A DNA stretch of 64,000 nucleotides from Malania oleifera (taxonomy: Eukaryota; Streptophyta; Magnoliopsida; Santalales; Ximeniaceae): NCBI RefSeq assembly GCF_029873635.1, contig NC_080422.1:3638001-3702000 (forward strand), given 5' to 3'. The position numbers were made by a program, and so were the translations under genes. This document shows positions 35,247 through 45,846 of the stretch, one piece after another. How positions within the stretch are numbered: the stretch's first letter is position 1; every line of letters starts with the position of its first letter. Below the pieces are notes generated by a model. It saw only the letters and a program-made list of their open reading frames with translations. It had not been told where the DNA came from and made no database searches.

Positions 35247-35861
35247 ATGAGTGTTCAAAGATTTTCTACCACCCTAAGCAAATATCTCAATGAGATTTTT
35301 CAAATATCAAGTATAAAGGGTTTATGACTTGTCAAAAATATATTACTAAAATCACAAGACAAGCTCTTGAATCTTGCAACAAGTATGCAAAGACTCACTA
35401 GCTCAAGAAGGTCTTTCCCAAAAGAAAATTTATGAATTAAATCACAAGGAAAAGCACTTGCTTACTCTCAATAAGATAATATCAAGCAAGTATATGCAAT
35501 GAGAGTAAATATTATATGATTCAAAAACTAAATGCCTTAATATATGTAAAACACTCTCTATAGAAAATGATTTTTCAAAGTAATAATGAAGAGAGGATGA
35601 AAAAATAGGCTTAGGAAGATGAAAATAAGATACCAAAACTTGAGAGGTTTTTCTTTCTAATCATCTGTTTAATAATGAATTATGAAGGTAGAGTTGGGTG
35701 AAAAAATGACTGTTGGGGACACCCTGGGTATTATTAGAAAAGTTTAATTAATTTTTAAGCTTAATTATCATGGTTAAACTTTTCAACCCGAGAGGTTCGG
35801 TTGCCCGACTCCAAGGGTTGGTCGCTTGAACACTCGCAGTAGCTCACAGTCAATTTTCCAA

Positions 35862-36195
35862 TTCGGTCGAATGTGGCCAATGGCCGGTCGACCGAGCTAG
35901 ACGATTTCCCAAAGCTATGTGGTTTCAGTCGTCCGGTGAGAGGTTTGGTCTACCGAAATTTGAACTTCGGTCGACCAAAGTCAATTTGAACTTAACAGTT
36001 CGGTCAGCTGAGGAAGGTCACATCTCAGCTTCGGTCGACTGAGGACAATAAGTTCAAATCTGGGTCGGTCGCTCAAGCTAAGTCAAACTTTTGACTCGGG
36101 GCTAGTTTGGTCAATCAAGCTAATTAAAGCTTGAATTGGTCGGTCGATCAAGGGCACTTAAACACCCAAAAAATCCAACGTCGGTCGGTTGAAGT
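35862..36195. promoter_or_regulatory. Array of GGTCGACC-type palindromes in the 26407-36596 element
   Basis: About nine to ten words: TTCGGTCGAATG, GCCGGTCGACCGAG (about 35883), TTGGTCTACCGAAA, TTCGGTCGACCAAAG, TTCGGTCAGCTGAGG, TTCGGTCGACTGAGG, GTCGGTCGCTCAAG, GTCGGTCGATCAAG and GTCGGTCGGTTGAAG. Spacing is roughly 30-60 bp. The layout is the same idea as the CTCGTCGACGAG arrays, with different flanks. Confidence 0.65.
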
Positions 36196-36679
36196 CTTTG
36201 TAAGTCCCCAACTTGACCCTAAAGTTATATTAAAATCTTTGTAAGATTTTATCTTTTTATGAAAAGGTTTTGTATAAAGTGTAGGTGCCCTAAGGTCAGT
36301 CTAAGGTCTCTTGAGCATATAATTCTTATCATGCATGTGATGCAGTTATTATAGACCATTATAATTACATACCTAATAATTAAATGCATTTACAATAAAC
36401 ACAAATGTCTTCAATCTTCTCGCTCGTGTAACTTCATGGAATGCGCTAGATACATATGATCTTGGAGTTTCTTCTGGCTTCCAAGTCCCTTGATCTTATG
36501 TGTGTTGAAATTTAGACATGTTCACATACTTAAATACACATAAAATACTGGTACTTTGTCTGCATCAAAACAGAGATCAGACTCAAAAATTCAATAGTTT
36601 GGACTTATAAACTTCTTATGAATTTTTTTTTGGCAAGGCATTGAGTCAACCTAGCTAGTTAGTTTTTTTTTTGTCCTAT

Positions 36680-36810
36680 ACTCGTCAACGAGTAGATACT
36701 GAGAGCCTGAAAATCTCAGAGTTAAAGACTCGTCGACGAAAGGATAGACTCGTTGACTATTGGGCTTCTTTGACTCGTCAATGAATCCCCTGTTCTCGTC
36801 GACGAGTGCG
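36680..36810 (+). promoter_or_regulatory. GTCGAC palindrome array in the copia-2 5' LTR
   Basis: ACTCGTCAACGAGT (36680-36693), GACTCGTCGACGAAAG (about 36727), GACTCGTTGACTA (about 36747), GACTCGTCAATGAA (about 36772) and TTCTCGTCGACGAGTG (about 36793). The array lies about 85 bp upstream of the TATA-like TCTATTTATCC (about 36892). Confidence 0.7.
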
Positions 36811-37157
36811 CTTGGGCAGTGAGAAGAAATTTAAATTTTGAATTTGAATGTTGGGGTGGTTGGGTAATTGGAGGGAAACCTTCGAAGGAATGTCTATTTA
36901 TCCCTATTTGAGGGTATTGTGAGAAATGAGAGAGATCTTTGTGAAGTGTATTGTGTATTCTCAAATTTCTTAGTGAAATTTTTGTGTCAATTGCTTCTGT
37001 GGATGTAGGCTTTGCCAAACCACGTATATCTTGTTGTTGTGCTTGTTATTTCATGTTTTCCGGTTGAGTTTGATTTGCTTGTTGCGTATTTATTTTGCTG
37101 TGCATCCTACTTATTCGATTCATATTACAACAAATTGGTATTAGAGAGATTGTTGAT

Positions 37158-38405
37158 ATGACTTTGAGATCATCTTCTGCAAGATTTGACTTCATCAAAT
37201 TTGATGGAACTGGGAACTTTGGTTTATGGCAGAGGAGAGTGAAGGATATACTTGTGCAACAAGGGATGGCTAAGGCTCTACTTGGCGTTCAACTGGTTGA
37301 AATGGATGAGGCAACATGGGGAGAATTGGAAGCAAAGGTCGTTTCTACAATACGCTTGTGTTTGGCCGATGAAGTTCTCCGTCATGTGATGGAAGAGGAT
37401 TCTCCAGCAACTATGTGGCGAAAGTTAGAAAGCCGGTATATGTCTAAATCCTTGTCGAATAAACTTTTTCTTAAGAAAAGATTGTATTGGCTTATGATGG
37501 TTAAGGGTTCGAATTTGAACCAACATATCAACATTTTCAATCAAATTGTGAGTGATTTGACACGTGTTGATGTAAAGTTTGAGGAGGAAGACAAAACATT
37601 AATGCTATTAAATTCCCTACCTACGTCTCAAATTTATGAGAATTTGGTTACAACTCTTACATGGAGCAAGGATAGCCTGAATTTGGAAGAGGTGACAAGT
37701 GCATTGCTTAATTTTCATCAAAGAAAAATGATTAGCGATGAAACTTCACATGGTGAAGGACTTGTTGTGAAAAGTAATCAAGAATATAGGAGAAGTAAGT
37801 CCCAAAGCAAATCTCGGTTGCAATCTAGAAAGAATAAGAAGGACGTGCAATGTTTCAAGTGCGGTAAAATTGGGCACATAAGACCGGAATGTCCAGAATG
37901 GAAGAAAGGGAATTTTGAAAATCGAAAAGGTCCGTTAGAGTCTGCAAATGTAGTGGAAGAAGATTCAGAGTGCAATGATAGGGATATGTTATGTATTTCA
38001 TCAGGTTCAGAGTGCCTCATAGATGATTCTTGGATCCTAAATACCAGATGCTCTTATCATATGACAACAAATAGAAAATGGTTTGACACCTACAAGTCAG
38101 TCAATACTGGTTGTGTTTTGATGGGAAATAATATTTCATGCAAAATACTTGGTATTGGAAATGTCAAAATCAAAATGTGTGATAGTATTGTTAGAACCAT
38201 ATGCGATGTAAGACATGTTGAGTGTCTAGGAAAGAATGTTATTTCATTGGGTATTTTAGACTGTAATGGATTTTATTACAAGTTTGAAAAAGGAGAAATG
38301 AAAGTGTGTGAAGGCAACTCGATTGTGATGAAAGGAGAAAAGATAGCGAGAAATATTTATGTACTGCAGGGTGTTACCATTGGAGGTGGAGCTACAACTG
38401 TTTAA
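37158..38405 (+). CDS. copia-2 Gag-protease polyprotein, single open frame
   Basis: I take the ATG at 37158, 21 bases after the primer site, as the start, giving 415 residues. The N-terminal half is a UBN2-type copia Gag: FDFIKFDGTGNFGLWQRRVK, LSNKLFLKKRLY and LLNSLPTSQIYENLV. The CCHC finger CFKCGKIGHIRPEC is at about residues 232-245. After it comes a copia protease-like segment whose catalytic motif, normally DSGCSYHMT after WIL, reads NTRCSYHMT (about 38037-38063). Asp to Asn and Gly to Arg both fit G-to-A changes, so it cannot act as a protease. The frame stays open to TAA with no reverse transcriptase fused to it. An open capsid frame with a dead protease and no pol suggests either a parasite of an autonomous copia element or chance preservation. 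Confidence 0.85.
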   Translation: MTLRSSSARFDFIKFDGTGNFGLWQRRVKDILVQQGMAKALLGVQLVEMDEATWGELEAKVVSTIRLCLADEVLRHVMEEDSPATMWRKLESRYMSKSLSNKLFLKKRLYWLMMVKGSNLNQHINIFNQIVSDLTRVDVKFEEEDKTLMLLNSLPTSQIYENLVTTLTWSKDSLNLEEVTSALLNFHQRKMISDETSHGEGLVVKSNQEYRRSKSQSKSRLQSRKNKKDVQCFKCGKIGHIRPECPEWKKGNFENRKGPLESANVVEEDSECNDRDMLCISSGSECLIDDSWILNTRCSYHMTTNRKWFDTYKSVNTGCVLMGNNISCKILGIGNVKIKMCDSIVRTICDVRHVECLGKNVISLGILDCNGFYYKFEKGEMKVCEGNSIVMKGEKIARNIYVLQGVTIGGGATTV

Positions 38406-39086
38406 TTTGGATAAGATACTGCATATGCAGTTGAAGCATATGGATGACTACATGTATTCAGGTGTCTGGGGACCAATGATAATAGCATCAAAGATAGACA
38501 AATGTTTTTCGTGAATGTATCACGAAAGTTCTTGGTTTATCCTATGTAGCACAAGCCTTATGTTAAGGTGTTGTCGTTGAGGTGGAGTATCATACTAGGA
38601 GAGAAATCCTCATATAAGTTATTGGGACTGAGTACGTTGGTTTTGTTCAAGGAGTTTTGTGAGTAGGGAAAATCATATACAAGGCTTTCAGGGTACTTCT
38701 TGGTGAAGTCAGTGAGTATGACACGTTTCTCGTGTGACCAATCACCAAATATATCGCTAAATGGGAAAGTTGCAAGTGAATTGTGGGTGGATTTTGCAGT
38801 AGACTACTCGGTTGTGAGTGGATGTCCACTGATGCACTATTCCAGTGATGGAGGATTTAGGCTTGGTATTATGTCTGGACAGTACATCTTTCTGGATTAT
38901 CAGAAAGGTGGGTGCAAGTTGGATGATCTTGTGGCAAACAAAGGGGTGATCGAGGACATGACTTTTGTTGTTAAAGTCATGGGGTAGCGTACTCACGTAA
39001 AGGAAGAGAAACAAATGTCAGAAAATTGCAGTAGTAACAATCATGTTATTCAGGTGGAGTTAGGGACTCAAGGCAGATATGTAGGG
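38406..39086 (+). pseudogene. copia-2 integrase remnants
   Basis: Only fragments remain: SGVWGP-like text (about 38458; family SDVWGP), and a C-terminal integrase stretch at about 38737-38985 (ASELWVDFAVDYSVVSGCP, YIFLDYQKGGCKLD) matching the family's pattern of a P-LW-G-P-DYS-LR-FGC segment followed by FLGY. The catalytic core has gone. Confidence 0.6.
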
Positions 39087-39091
39087 AGTTC

Positions 39092-41847
39092 TGTAATAAC
39101 CCCAAAAATGATTATACAAGATTAGTGGGGTGATTCCCCAAAAAAAAAATTAATTAATTAATTAAATTAAAAAAAAGAAAATAAAAAAACTAAAATATAA
39201 TTATTAAAATTTATTTTTATTTTATTAATAAAATATATTATTATTATTATTATTATTATTATCCATCCTTTCGGAAGAATCCTAAAGAAAGGAACATAAG
39301 GAAAAAAAAAAAGAGAGACCTAGGGAGGGTCTCTGCGCAGGTTCACGCCCCCCCCCCCCTTTTCTTTTTCATTCTTCTTCTTATCTTCTTCTTTTCTTCT
39401 TCTTTTCTGTTCTGCGCACAATCACTCTCTCTCCTCTCGTTCTCCCTCACTTTCTCCTCAATTTCGTGATGGATTTTCGCCCGATCGAAAATCAAAAGAT
39501 ACCGCTAGGCTCCATTCTCTACTGCCGTCATTTCTACTAGAGCGGATTGGTGGTAGGAGCGGCATAGGTGTATCTCCTAGGGTAAGCCAATTTTTATTTT
39601 TTTCTTAATTTTTTCCAAATTATAAGCCCAATTGACGATTGGACACCACCACGAGAATCTAGAGATGATTCTCTACAAGTCTAGCGGGACAGATTTCTCG
39701 TGGGGTTGTCGTGGGCAAAATCCCAAATTTGGGATATGGGGGTTATTAAGGGGCTTATTTTTAATTAATTAGTATTAATTTAGGAATGTTAAAATATTGA
39801 GCATCTGGGGTTGAAGTAGGATTTCTGAAATTTAGGACTCGGGTGAGCGCCGGGGGTGTAATTTTGGGCCTCGCAGGCATAATTCATAAAATTAAGTGGG
39901 GGTGTTAAATATTAGTTTAAATGTTAATTTGAGGTATATGGAGCTTATGGAAAGTTATGAGTATTATTTTGAGGAAATAGGTTGATTAATCTGGGAAAAA
40001 TACAAATTGCAGAATTTGAATTTCGGGCACCAAGGGCGTAGGATTTGGATCCTAACGAGACTCTCAGTAAGTCAGGTAAGGGGAATAAATTATAACAGTA
40101 TTTTTAGAATTACTGTTTAAATTAATATGTGAAAATGAGCATATGGTATTTTGCCTGAAAGTTATTATGATATAAATATTAGATAAATTGTGTGGCATTT
40201 GAGTAATATTAAATTGTGATGCTTTGCAGTGTGAAATTAATATATTATAAATATTAGATGAAAATTGTGTGGCACATGACATGTGTTGAAAAATGTGAAA
40301 TATAATGATGCGTATTTTCTGAGAAAATATTGAAATAAGAATGATTGATGTGATTAGTGGAAAATAATGAAGTGTGATATTCATAGATGAGTAGAAATTA
40401 TTTGCATGAAAAATAAGATTGTACAAACTACTAATATGAGTATTTTGGGAAATGTGAAAATACATGAAATATGATATATATTATTATGAAATAATGAAAT
40501 GAGCTCAGAAAATGATGAGAATATTTATATTGAACTGAATTGTGATATACTGAGACATGATTGATGAAATGTCAATATCGCATAATGATTGCGGGTATGT
40601 GGTAGTGAATCCTGATGGTCATGATATTGAGCACGATACCGTTGTTAGTGGTGTTAGTGCAACCACAAAGACTCTTGGAGCGTGTGGCATGACAGTCGAC
40701 TGAGCCATTTTGTAGGGTTGTGGGCCCCTTGATTCCGGATCAGGGCTATAAGCTAGCCAGTCGTACTACAGACGCGATATATGATATGATATTTTGATCT
40801 TACCGGGTCGGCCAATCGCAGTTAGATCCAGCCTTCGGGTTGCACAACCTTGACCATGGGGGGAAGCATGGCATGGATAGAAAGATCCTCAAGGTGACCA
40901 TGAGTGACAGACACGATGTTGATATTTGATACCAAGGATACTCATGAGTCGGAAAGTAAAATGGAATCGGAAAGTGAAATAATGATAAAATTGGCTAAAA
41001 TGAGAAATGAAAGGAAGAACGGAAATTGAGAAATAAAGAATGATAAAATTGAGAAATGGAACCGTGTGAGTTAATAATATAAATATTTGAGGCGAAGTGA
41101 AACTCTCTGCCTGAGGGCTTACTGAGTAAGGTGAGTGCCCTGATAGGTATTAGATGTGGTCATACGTGGCTGCATAACGTGTTAGGGCAGAGGGAAGCTA
41201 CTTGTATGGGCGGGTATTCTTTCTTATTCTCGGGAACTTTGCGGTAAATATGTGTTGGAAATTATTAAATTTAAGAAATGGTTGTAAAGCTTATAAAAGC
41301 TTGTATTGTATATCTATATGATTATGAGAATGTGTATATTATTGTATTTTCTCAAATGAAACAATGGTTTGAAAAGTAAAGTGTATTATAACTGAACTCA
41401 TATGGCCACACACTATAAATAATTTATTCCTTCTTACTGAAATGTGTCTCACCCAAATTATCTAAATTTTTCAGGTAACAGAGATAGGTCAGGCGATAGA
41501 GCTCCGAGACCTTAGGGAGCTGAGACCTTGACACATAAGGTGAGTTTTGGACTAGGGGAGGTGTAATTCCCCTAGAGTTGAGTTGTTTTTGAGTATGGGA
41601 TGGTGATGTATTTGTATATGTGTATATTGACACTCTGGGTATTGTATTCTGGTTGTTAAGCATGTATTATCTTCCGTTGTTAGGTTTTATAAATAAAATG
41701 ACTTTTTACCCAGTACCTAATGCGGGTCGGGTTGTATGAAAGGTAGTAGAGTTGTTGATGTTTCTGATTTATGGATGTTGTTTAAAATGACGAGTGAAAA
41801 TTTATTTATTATTGAAAAAAAAATTATACGAAAATTGGGGCGTCACA
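39092..41847 (+). mobile_element. Solo LTR of a gypsy-class element
   Basis: Starts TGTAATAACCCC and ends GGGGCGTCACA; flanked by the TSD AGTTC (39087-39091 and 41848-41852). It is 2756 bp with no internal region. CTTACTGAGTAAGG and GTGTCTCACC, followed by TTTTTCAGGTAACAGA (about 41439-41480), resemble the R/U5 region of the other gypsy LTRs here. It includes a poly(C) run of about 11 (39348-39358), a TTA triplet run (39240-39261) and a CTT-rich tract (39366-39410). Confidence 0.85.
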
Positions 41848-41852
41848 AGTTC

Positions 41853-42742
41853 CATCTCGGGTCAACAACATCACGGTATGAATGGACATGTGATGTAGGT
41901 GGAGCAACAGACTTAGGACAAAGTTGACATTGGTCATATTGCAAGGAGTTTCAACTTGGGAGACCAGCAGGATCACAGTGAGCCCATGTGCACTATCAAA
42001 CCACCATTCAGGTATAAATTGGTGAGGCTTCTAGTTGGGAAGAGGGTGATAGTGATGTATGAAGTGATGTATCTGTTGTATGTGAATGACTTGTTATTGG
42101 TTAGAAATGCTTTGACTGAGGCTAATTAGTTGAGAACTCTATTAAAAGTTTTTGACATATATTTGTTGGGTACGGCCAAGATGGGTCTTGGTTTACTGAT
42201 TCGCATGGATAGAACTGCAGAGAGATTGGTGTTATCTCAGGGTGGCTTTGTGGACGGAACCGCAAGGAGACTTTGTTTGTCGTTTCAGGGAGTTTTTGTG
42301 GAGAATCATTGTGAAATGTCTACCATTCGGTACCCAAAGACGGGTTGTGATGTCCTGAATATGTCAAAGATCCTCCATGATTATGTAATGAAGTGTTTAG
42401 GCTTTTAGCAAGCAACAAAGTGGACCGTCAGTTGTTAGTTTTTTTTAAGACTATGTAGGGGGTTTTGGTGATATAAGACTTGCAGCAGTTTTTGTGATTA
42501 TTGTTGTGGGAAGGTCTTATTGGAAGCCTAGGGCAAAGTCTTCGAGTGTTGAATCTACAACTGTATCGGGGTTGATGGTAGAAGCTGAAACTGCCATCGG
42601 CAAGTTCAAGCGGTGCTGCTTGGACTTGGTGCATGTCTCTAAATGCTAAAAGGGACGCGATCCCAACCAAGTGTTTCAAGTTCAAGAATCAGTCATGTTT
42701 TTTGGGTTCTCCTAAGGGGCGTATAATCATCAAGGTGGAGAT
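41853..42742 (+). pseudogene. copia-2 reverse transcriptase remnants
   Basis: LLYVNDLLLV at about 42075 stands where copia has LLYVDDxLL, so the first catalytic Asp is Asn. It is followed by LGTAKMGLGLLIRMDRTAER and LVLSQGG (about 42163-42246), the counterpart of the family LG-AK-ILGM-I-RDR-LSQ stretch. RNase H was not recognised. Confidence 0.6.
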
Positions 42743-43077
42743 TGTTATATTTGTGTGAACTCTTATACTTAGTGGGATCACAAATAAAGGAAGAAAAACA
42801 TGTGAGAAAAGTCTTCTTATGTTGGCAGCAGAAGACTCGTCGACGAGTCTTTGTGAGGGTATTGTGAGACATGAATGAAATCTTTGTGAAGTGTATTGTG
42901 CATTCTCAAATTTCTTAGTGAAATTTTTATGCCGATTGCTTCCATGGATGTAGGTTTTGCCGAACCACGTATATCTTGTTGTTGTGCTTGTTATTTCATA
43001 TTTTCTAGTTGAGTTTGATTTGCTTGTTGCGTATTTATTCTGCTATGCATCCTACTTATCTAATTCATATTACAACA
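42743..43077 (+). repeat. copia-2 3' LTR
   Basis: 335 bp. It lacks most of the region between the palindrome array and the GTGAGGGTATTGTGAGA word of the 5' LTR. It keeps one array member, the perfect 18-bp palindrome AGACTCGTCGACGAGTCT (42833-42850). Confidence 0.8.
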
Positions 43078-43735
43078 AGTATTGATATTCGAAATTTGTC
43101 ACAATAAAATATACTCTTTACACTTAATACTCGTAATCATTAAAAAATAGAAGTTCCCAGCAAAGAATAATTGATCGCATAAATACTCTTTTCATATTCA
43201 TATACTATCTCTAAAAACATTTTAAACATTTTGACCATGATTCTAAGTAAGAAACATTAAGAACTTCCCTAACTTTGTTTAGTTGTGAGAATATGATACA
43301 ATTACAATTTTCTGTCTCTTGTTCTTATTCGTAAAATTATAGAATCGAACTATTAATATTTAAATTAGTTACAAGACCATGTTTGACGACATAGGAGTAT
43401 ACCTCGAGTACACAGAAATTATTATGCAAAATTAAAAACATAATTTTAAAAAAAAATTAGTTTTTTTTCTTATTTGTGTGAAATATAATGATCAATTTTT
43501 ATCATGGATGAATTTTATTTTTCATTTGGGAACAATGCGAGGCATAATAATTATATTTTGAGTTAGGGAAGTTCTTCTTTGCTGTTATTTACAATTTTAA
43601 TGGAAACATAAACATTTTTCTTTAGTATTACAATTTATACTTTAATCTAAATTGTATTATTTTTTATAAAATAAAAATTCAATGAGAGAATTGCCTCCTT
43701 GGAAGAGATTTCATTTTGAATTCAATCATTTTGTC
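43078..43735. other. Non-coding AT-rich spacer
   Basis: No gene or element boundary recognised. Confidence 0.5.
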
Positions 43736-44720
43736 TCAAGGGTCTGTTTGGTATCATTGTTATTTTCTATTTTTTGTTTGTATTTTTGTATAGTAAAAAA
43801 ACATATTATAAAAATGTGTTTGTTTATATTGTCAATTTTTTGTTTCTGTTGTTAGTTTTTAGTTATTTATGAAAAAATTGAAAACCAATTTTTTATAGTT
43901 TTCAATTGTTTTGGTAACCTATTGTCGGAAATTCTAATATCCAAAATAGCTTCTTTAAGTTAAATCATTCATTTTATACACTTTCAAATTAAAATTAAAA
44001 TTGAATTTAAATTTAATTAAGATAAAAACATACATAATTTTTTTTTAAAAAAAATATAATAAGGTCAATTAGAAAATATTTTTACTATTTTTCAATTGTT
44101 ATGTCCAATAAAAATTTTACTGCAAAGTGAATTTTTAAATTATAAAAATTAAGTAAAATAATTATAATAATTTTAACTCATTATAGTATCTTTAAAATAT
44201 GAATTATTTATAATTTTATTATTTTAATCATGTTTTTATAATATTATTTAATTTAAAGATGAAAATGAATATTTTTTAATTTACGTTTGTTATATAAATT
44301 TCAACCAAACTGACTATCTGGTTTCTAGTTTTTACTATTTTTCAATTGTCATATCCAATAAAAATTTTATTTTAAAGTAAAATTTTAAACTATATAAATT
44401 AAGTAAAATAATTACAATAATTTTTTTATTATAGTATTTTTTTTAAATATATATTATTTATAATTTTATAATTTTAATTATTTTTTATAATATAATTTAA
44501 TTTAAAGATGAAAATAAGTATTTTTTTAATTAAAATTTTAATTTGTGTTAGCTTTATAAATTTCAATCAAACAAGTTGTTAGTTTCTAGTTTTTAGTTTT
44601 ATATATTTCAATCAAATAGATTGCCGGTTTTAAATTTTTAGTTTCTGTTCATAGTTTTTCATTTTTATTTTTGATTTTTGATTTTTCTAATTTTTTACAT
44701 TGATGCATAACAACCCCTAA
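43736..44720. repeat. Dispersed AT-rich repeat, copy 2, with internal duplication
   Basis: Opens GGTCTGTTTGGTATC and contains GTTTTGGTAACCTATTGTC, matching copy 1 at 25287. An internal segment (about 44083-44320) is repeated at about 44330-44570, from TACTATTTTTCAATTGT through TAAAGATGAAAAT. Copy 1 has this segment only once. Confidence 0.65.
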
Positions 44721-44810
44721 ACATAAAGAAGAAACTGTTAAAAAGCACACAAATGTAAGATAAGTTGTAAATGTGGTTCTTATAAATTAAATTCCTAGCA
44801 TGACCCAAGA

Positions 44811-44811
<1 letters not shown>

Positions 44812-44869
<58 letters not shown>
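44812..44869. repeat. (AT)n microsatellite
   Basis: About 58 bp of AT dinucleotide. Confidence 0.95.
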
Positions 44870-44875
<6 letters not shown>

Positions 44876-45290
44876 TATAATAACAAGAATATTTTCTAGT
44901 TTTACCTCAGCATCAACTTGCAAAAGAAGTTTCTAATATTAATGATAATAATGATAATAAAAATTATTATTTATTATAAAAAATTAAATGATAAAATAAA
45001 ATAAAAATATTGGCCTTCAACCCCAATCATATTGGGCTCAATTGATCAGCCCAATCCAACACAAACACCCATTCCCATGTGTAAAGAAATTTATTTTTAT
45101 TTTATTTGTTCTTTTTTTTTTTACATATACAGAGGCCCTTACATTTTCACCTTTTTATAGTGAAAAAAGTAAGAAAAAAATTAAAAAGAATAATAAACCA
45201 GTTAACATATCATTAACTTTTTACTTTTCTTTTTTTTTTTTAGTTATACTTGATTAAATTCACATTTTTTTTAATCTCAAGATAGAGAGA
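44870..45290. other. Non-coding AT-rich spacer
   Basis: No gene seen; the open frame near 45042 is low-complexity. Confidence 0.5.
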
Positions 45291-45294
45291 AAAT

Positions 45295-45846
45295 ATAACA
45301 ACAACAATAACAATAAATCCAATCCTTAGTCCCACTAAGTGGGATCGATTATATGAATCTTTTTTCACCAATTTATGTGATAATGGACCATTTCTTTTGA
45401 TAGATTCAAGAATATTAAATTCTTTCTCATTATCTCCTCCCAAATTATTTTAAGTCTACCACTATCCCTTCTACGACCTCCCACAGTAACAAAATCACTT
45501 TTTCTCACAAGTGCACTGTATGACCTATGTTGCAAGTGTTCATACCATTTGATTCGTCTATCCTTTATCTTATCTTCTATAAGAGTCACACTTAACTTAC
45601 CACGAATATGTTCATTCCTTAATTTATCTTTCAATGTTATACCACTCATCCATCTAAGCATTCACATCTCAATAACTTTTACTTTTTGGATATTATGTTT
45701 CTTTGTCGTCCAACATTCTGATCCATATAGCATAGCTGGTCTTATAATTGTCTTATAAAACTTTCCTTTCAATTTTAAGAGTATTCAACGATCACATAGC
45801 ACACTTGAAGCACTTCTCCATTTTACCCAACCTGTTTTAACTTTAT
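45295..45846 (-). pseudogene. LINE (L1-like) reverse transcriptase, 3' part
   Basis: On the minus strand the frame has MLRWMSGITLKDKLRNEHIR, a DRRIKWYEHLQHR segment and a RRRDSGRLKIIWEEIMRK segment, the conserved C-terminal tail of plant LINE reverse transcriptases. The element ends in ATTGTTATTGTTGTTGTTA-type repeats (about 45297-45318), the simple-repeat tail seen on such LINEs. Tekay-2 separates it from its upstream half. Confidence 0.8.

Larger units (their letters stand above)
26407..36596. mobile_element. Solo-LTR-like element of about 2.0 kb, interrupted by Tekay-1
   Basis: It starts TGTTGATTTTGG (26407) and ends TTCAATA (36596), and is flanked by GTTTG at 26402-26406 and 36597-36601. 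TGTTGA and TCAATA are inverted complements except for one base. Removing Tekay-1 and one ATGAG copy leaves about 2.0 kb with no coding frame. The left part has the phrase CCCAAGAGGGGGGTGAATTGG (given as 5' CCCAAGAGGGGGG). The right part carries the GGTCGACC array. No internal domain or second copy was seen, so a solo LTR is the simplest reading. Confidence 0.6.
36640..43077 (+). mobile_element. Ty1/copia-type retrotransposon with gag-protease only (copia-2), interrupted by a solo LTR
   Basis: The 5' LTR ends ATTACAACA at 37132 and is followed by a tRNA-Met-type primer site (about 37134, TTGGTATTAGAGAG). One open gag-protease frame follows, then about 0.7 kb plus 0.9 kb of eroded pol, the tract CAAGGTGGAGA and a 335-bp 3' LTR (42743-43077). 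The LTR ends share long words (CACGTATATCTTGTTGTTGT). The left end of the 5' LTR was not found: the 3' LTR start TGTTATATTTGTG has no counterpart upstream, so the 5' LTR is truncated or rearranged. A solo LTR (39092-41847) sits in the pol part. Confidence 0.8.

Noticed and set aside
44812..44869. AT microsatellite as a replication origin or scaffold-attachment site
   Set aside because: AT richness alone is no evidence, and similar runs occur several times here.
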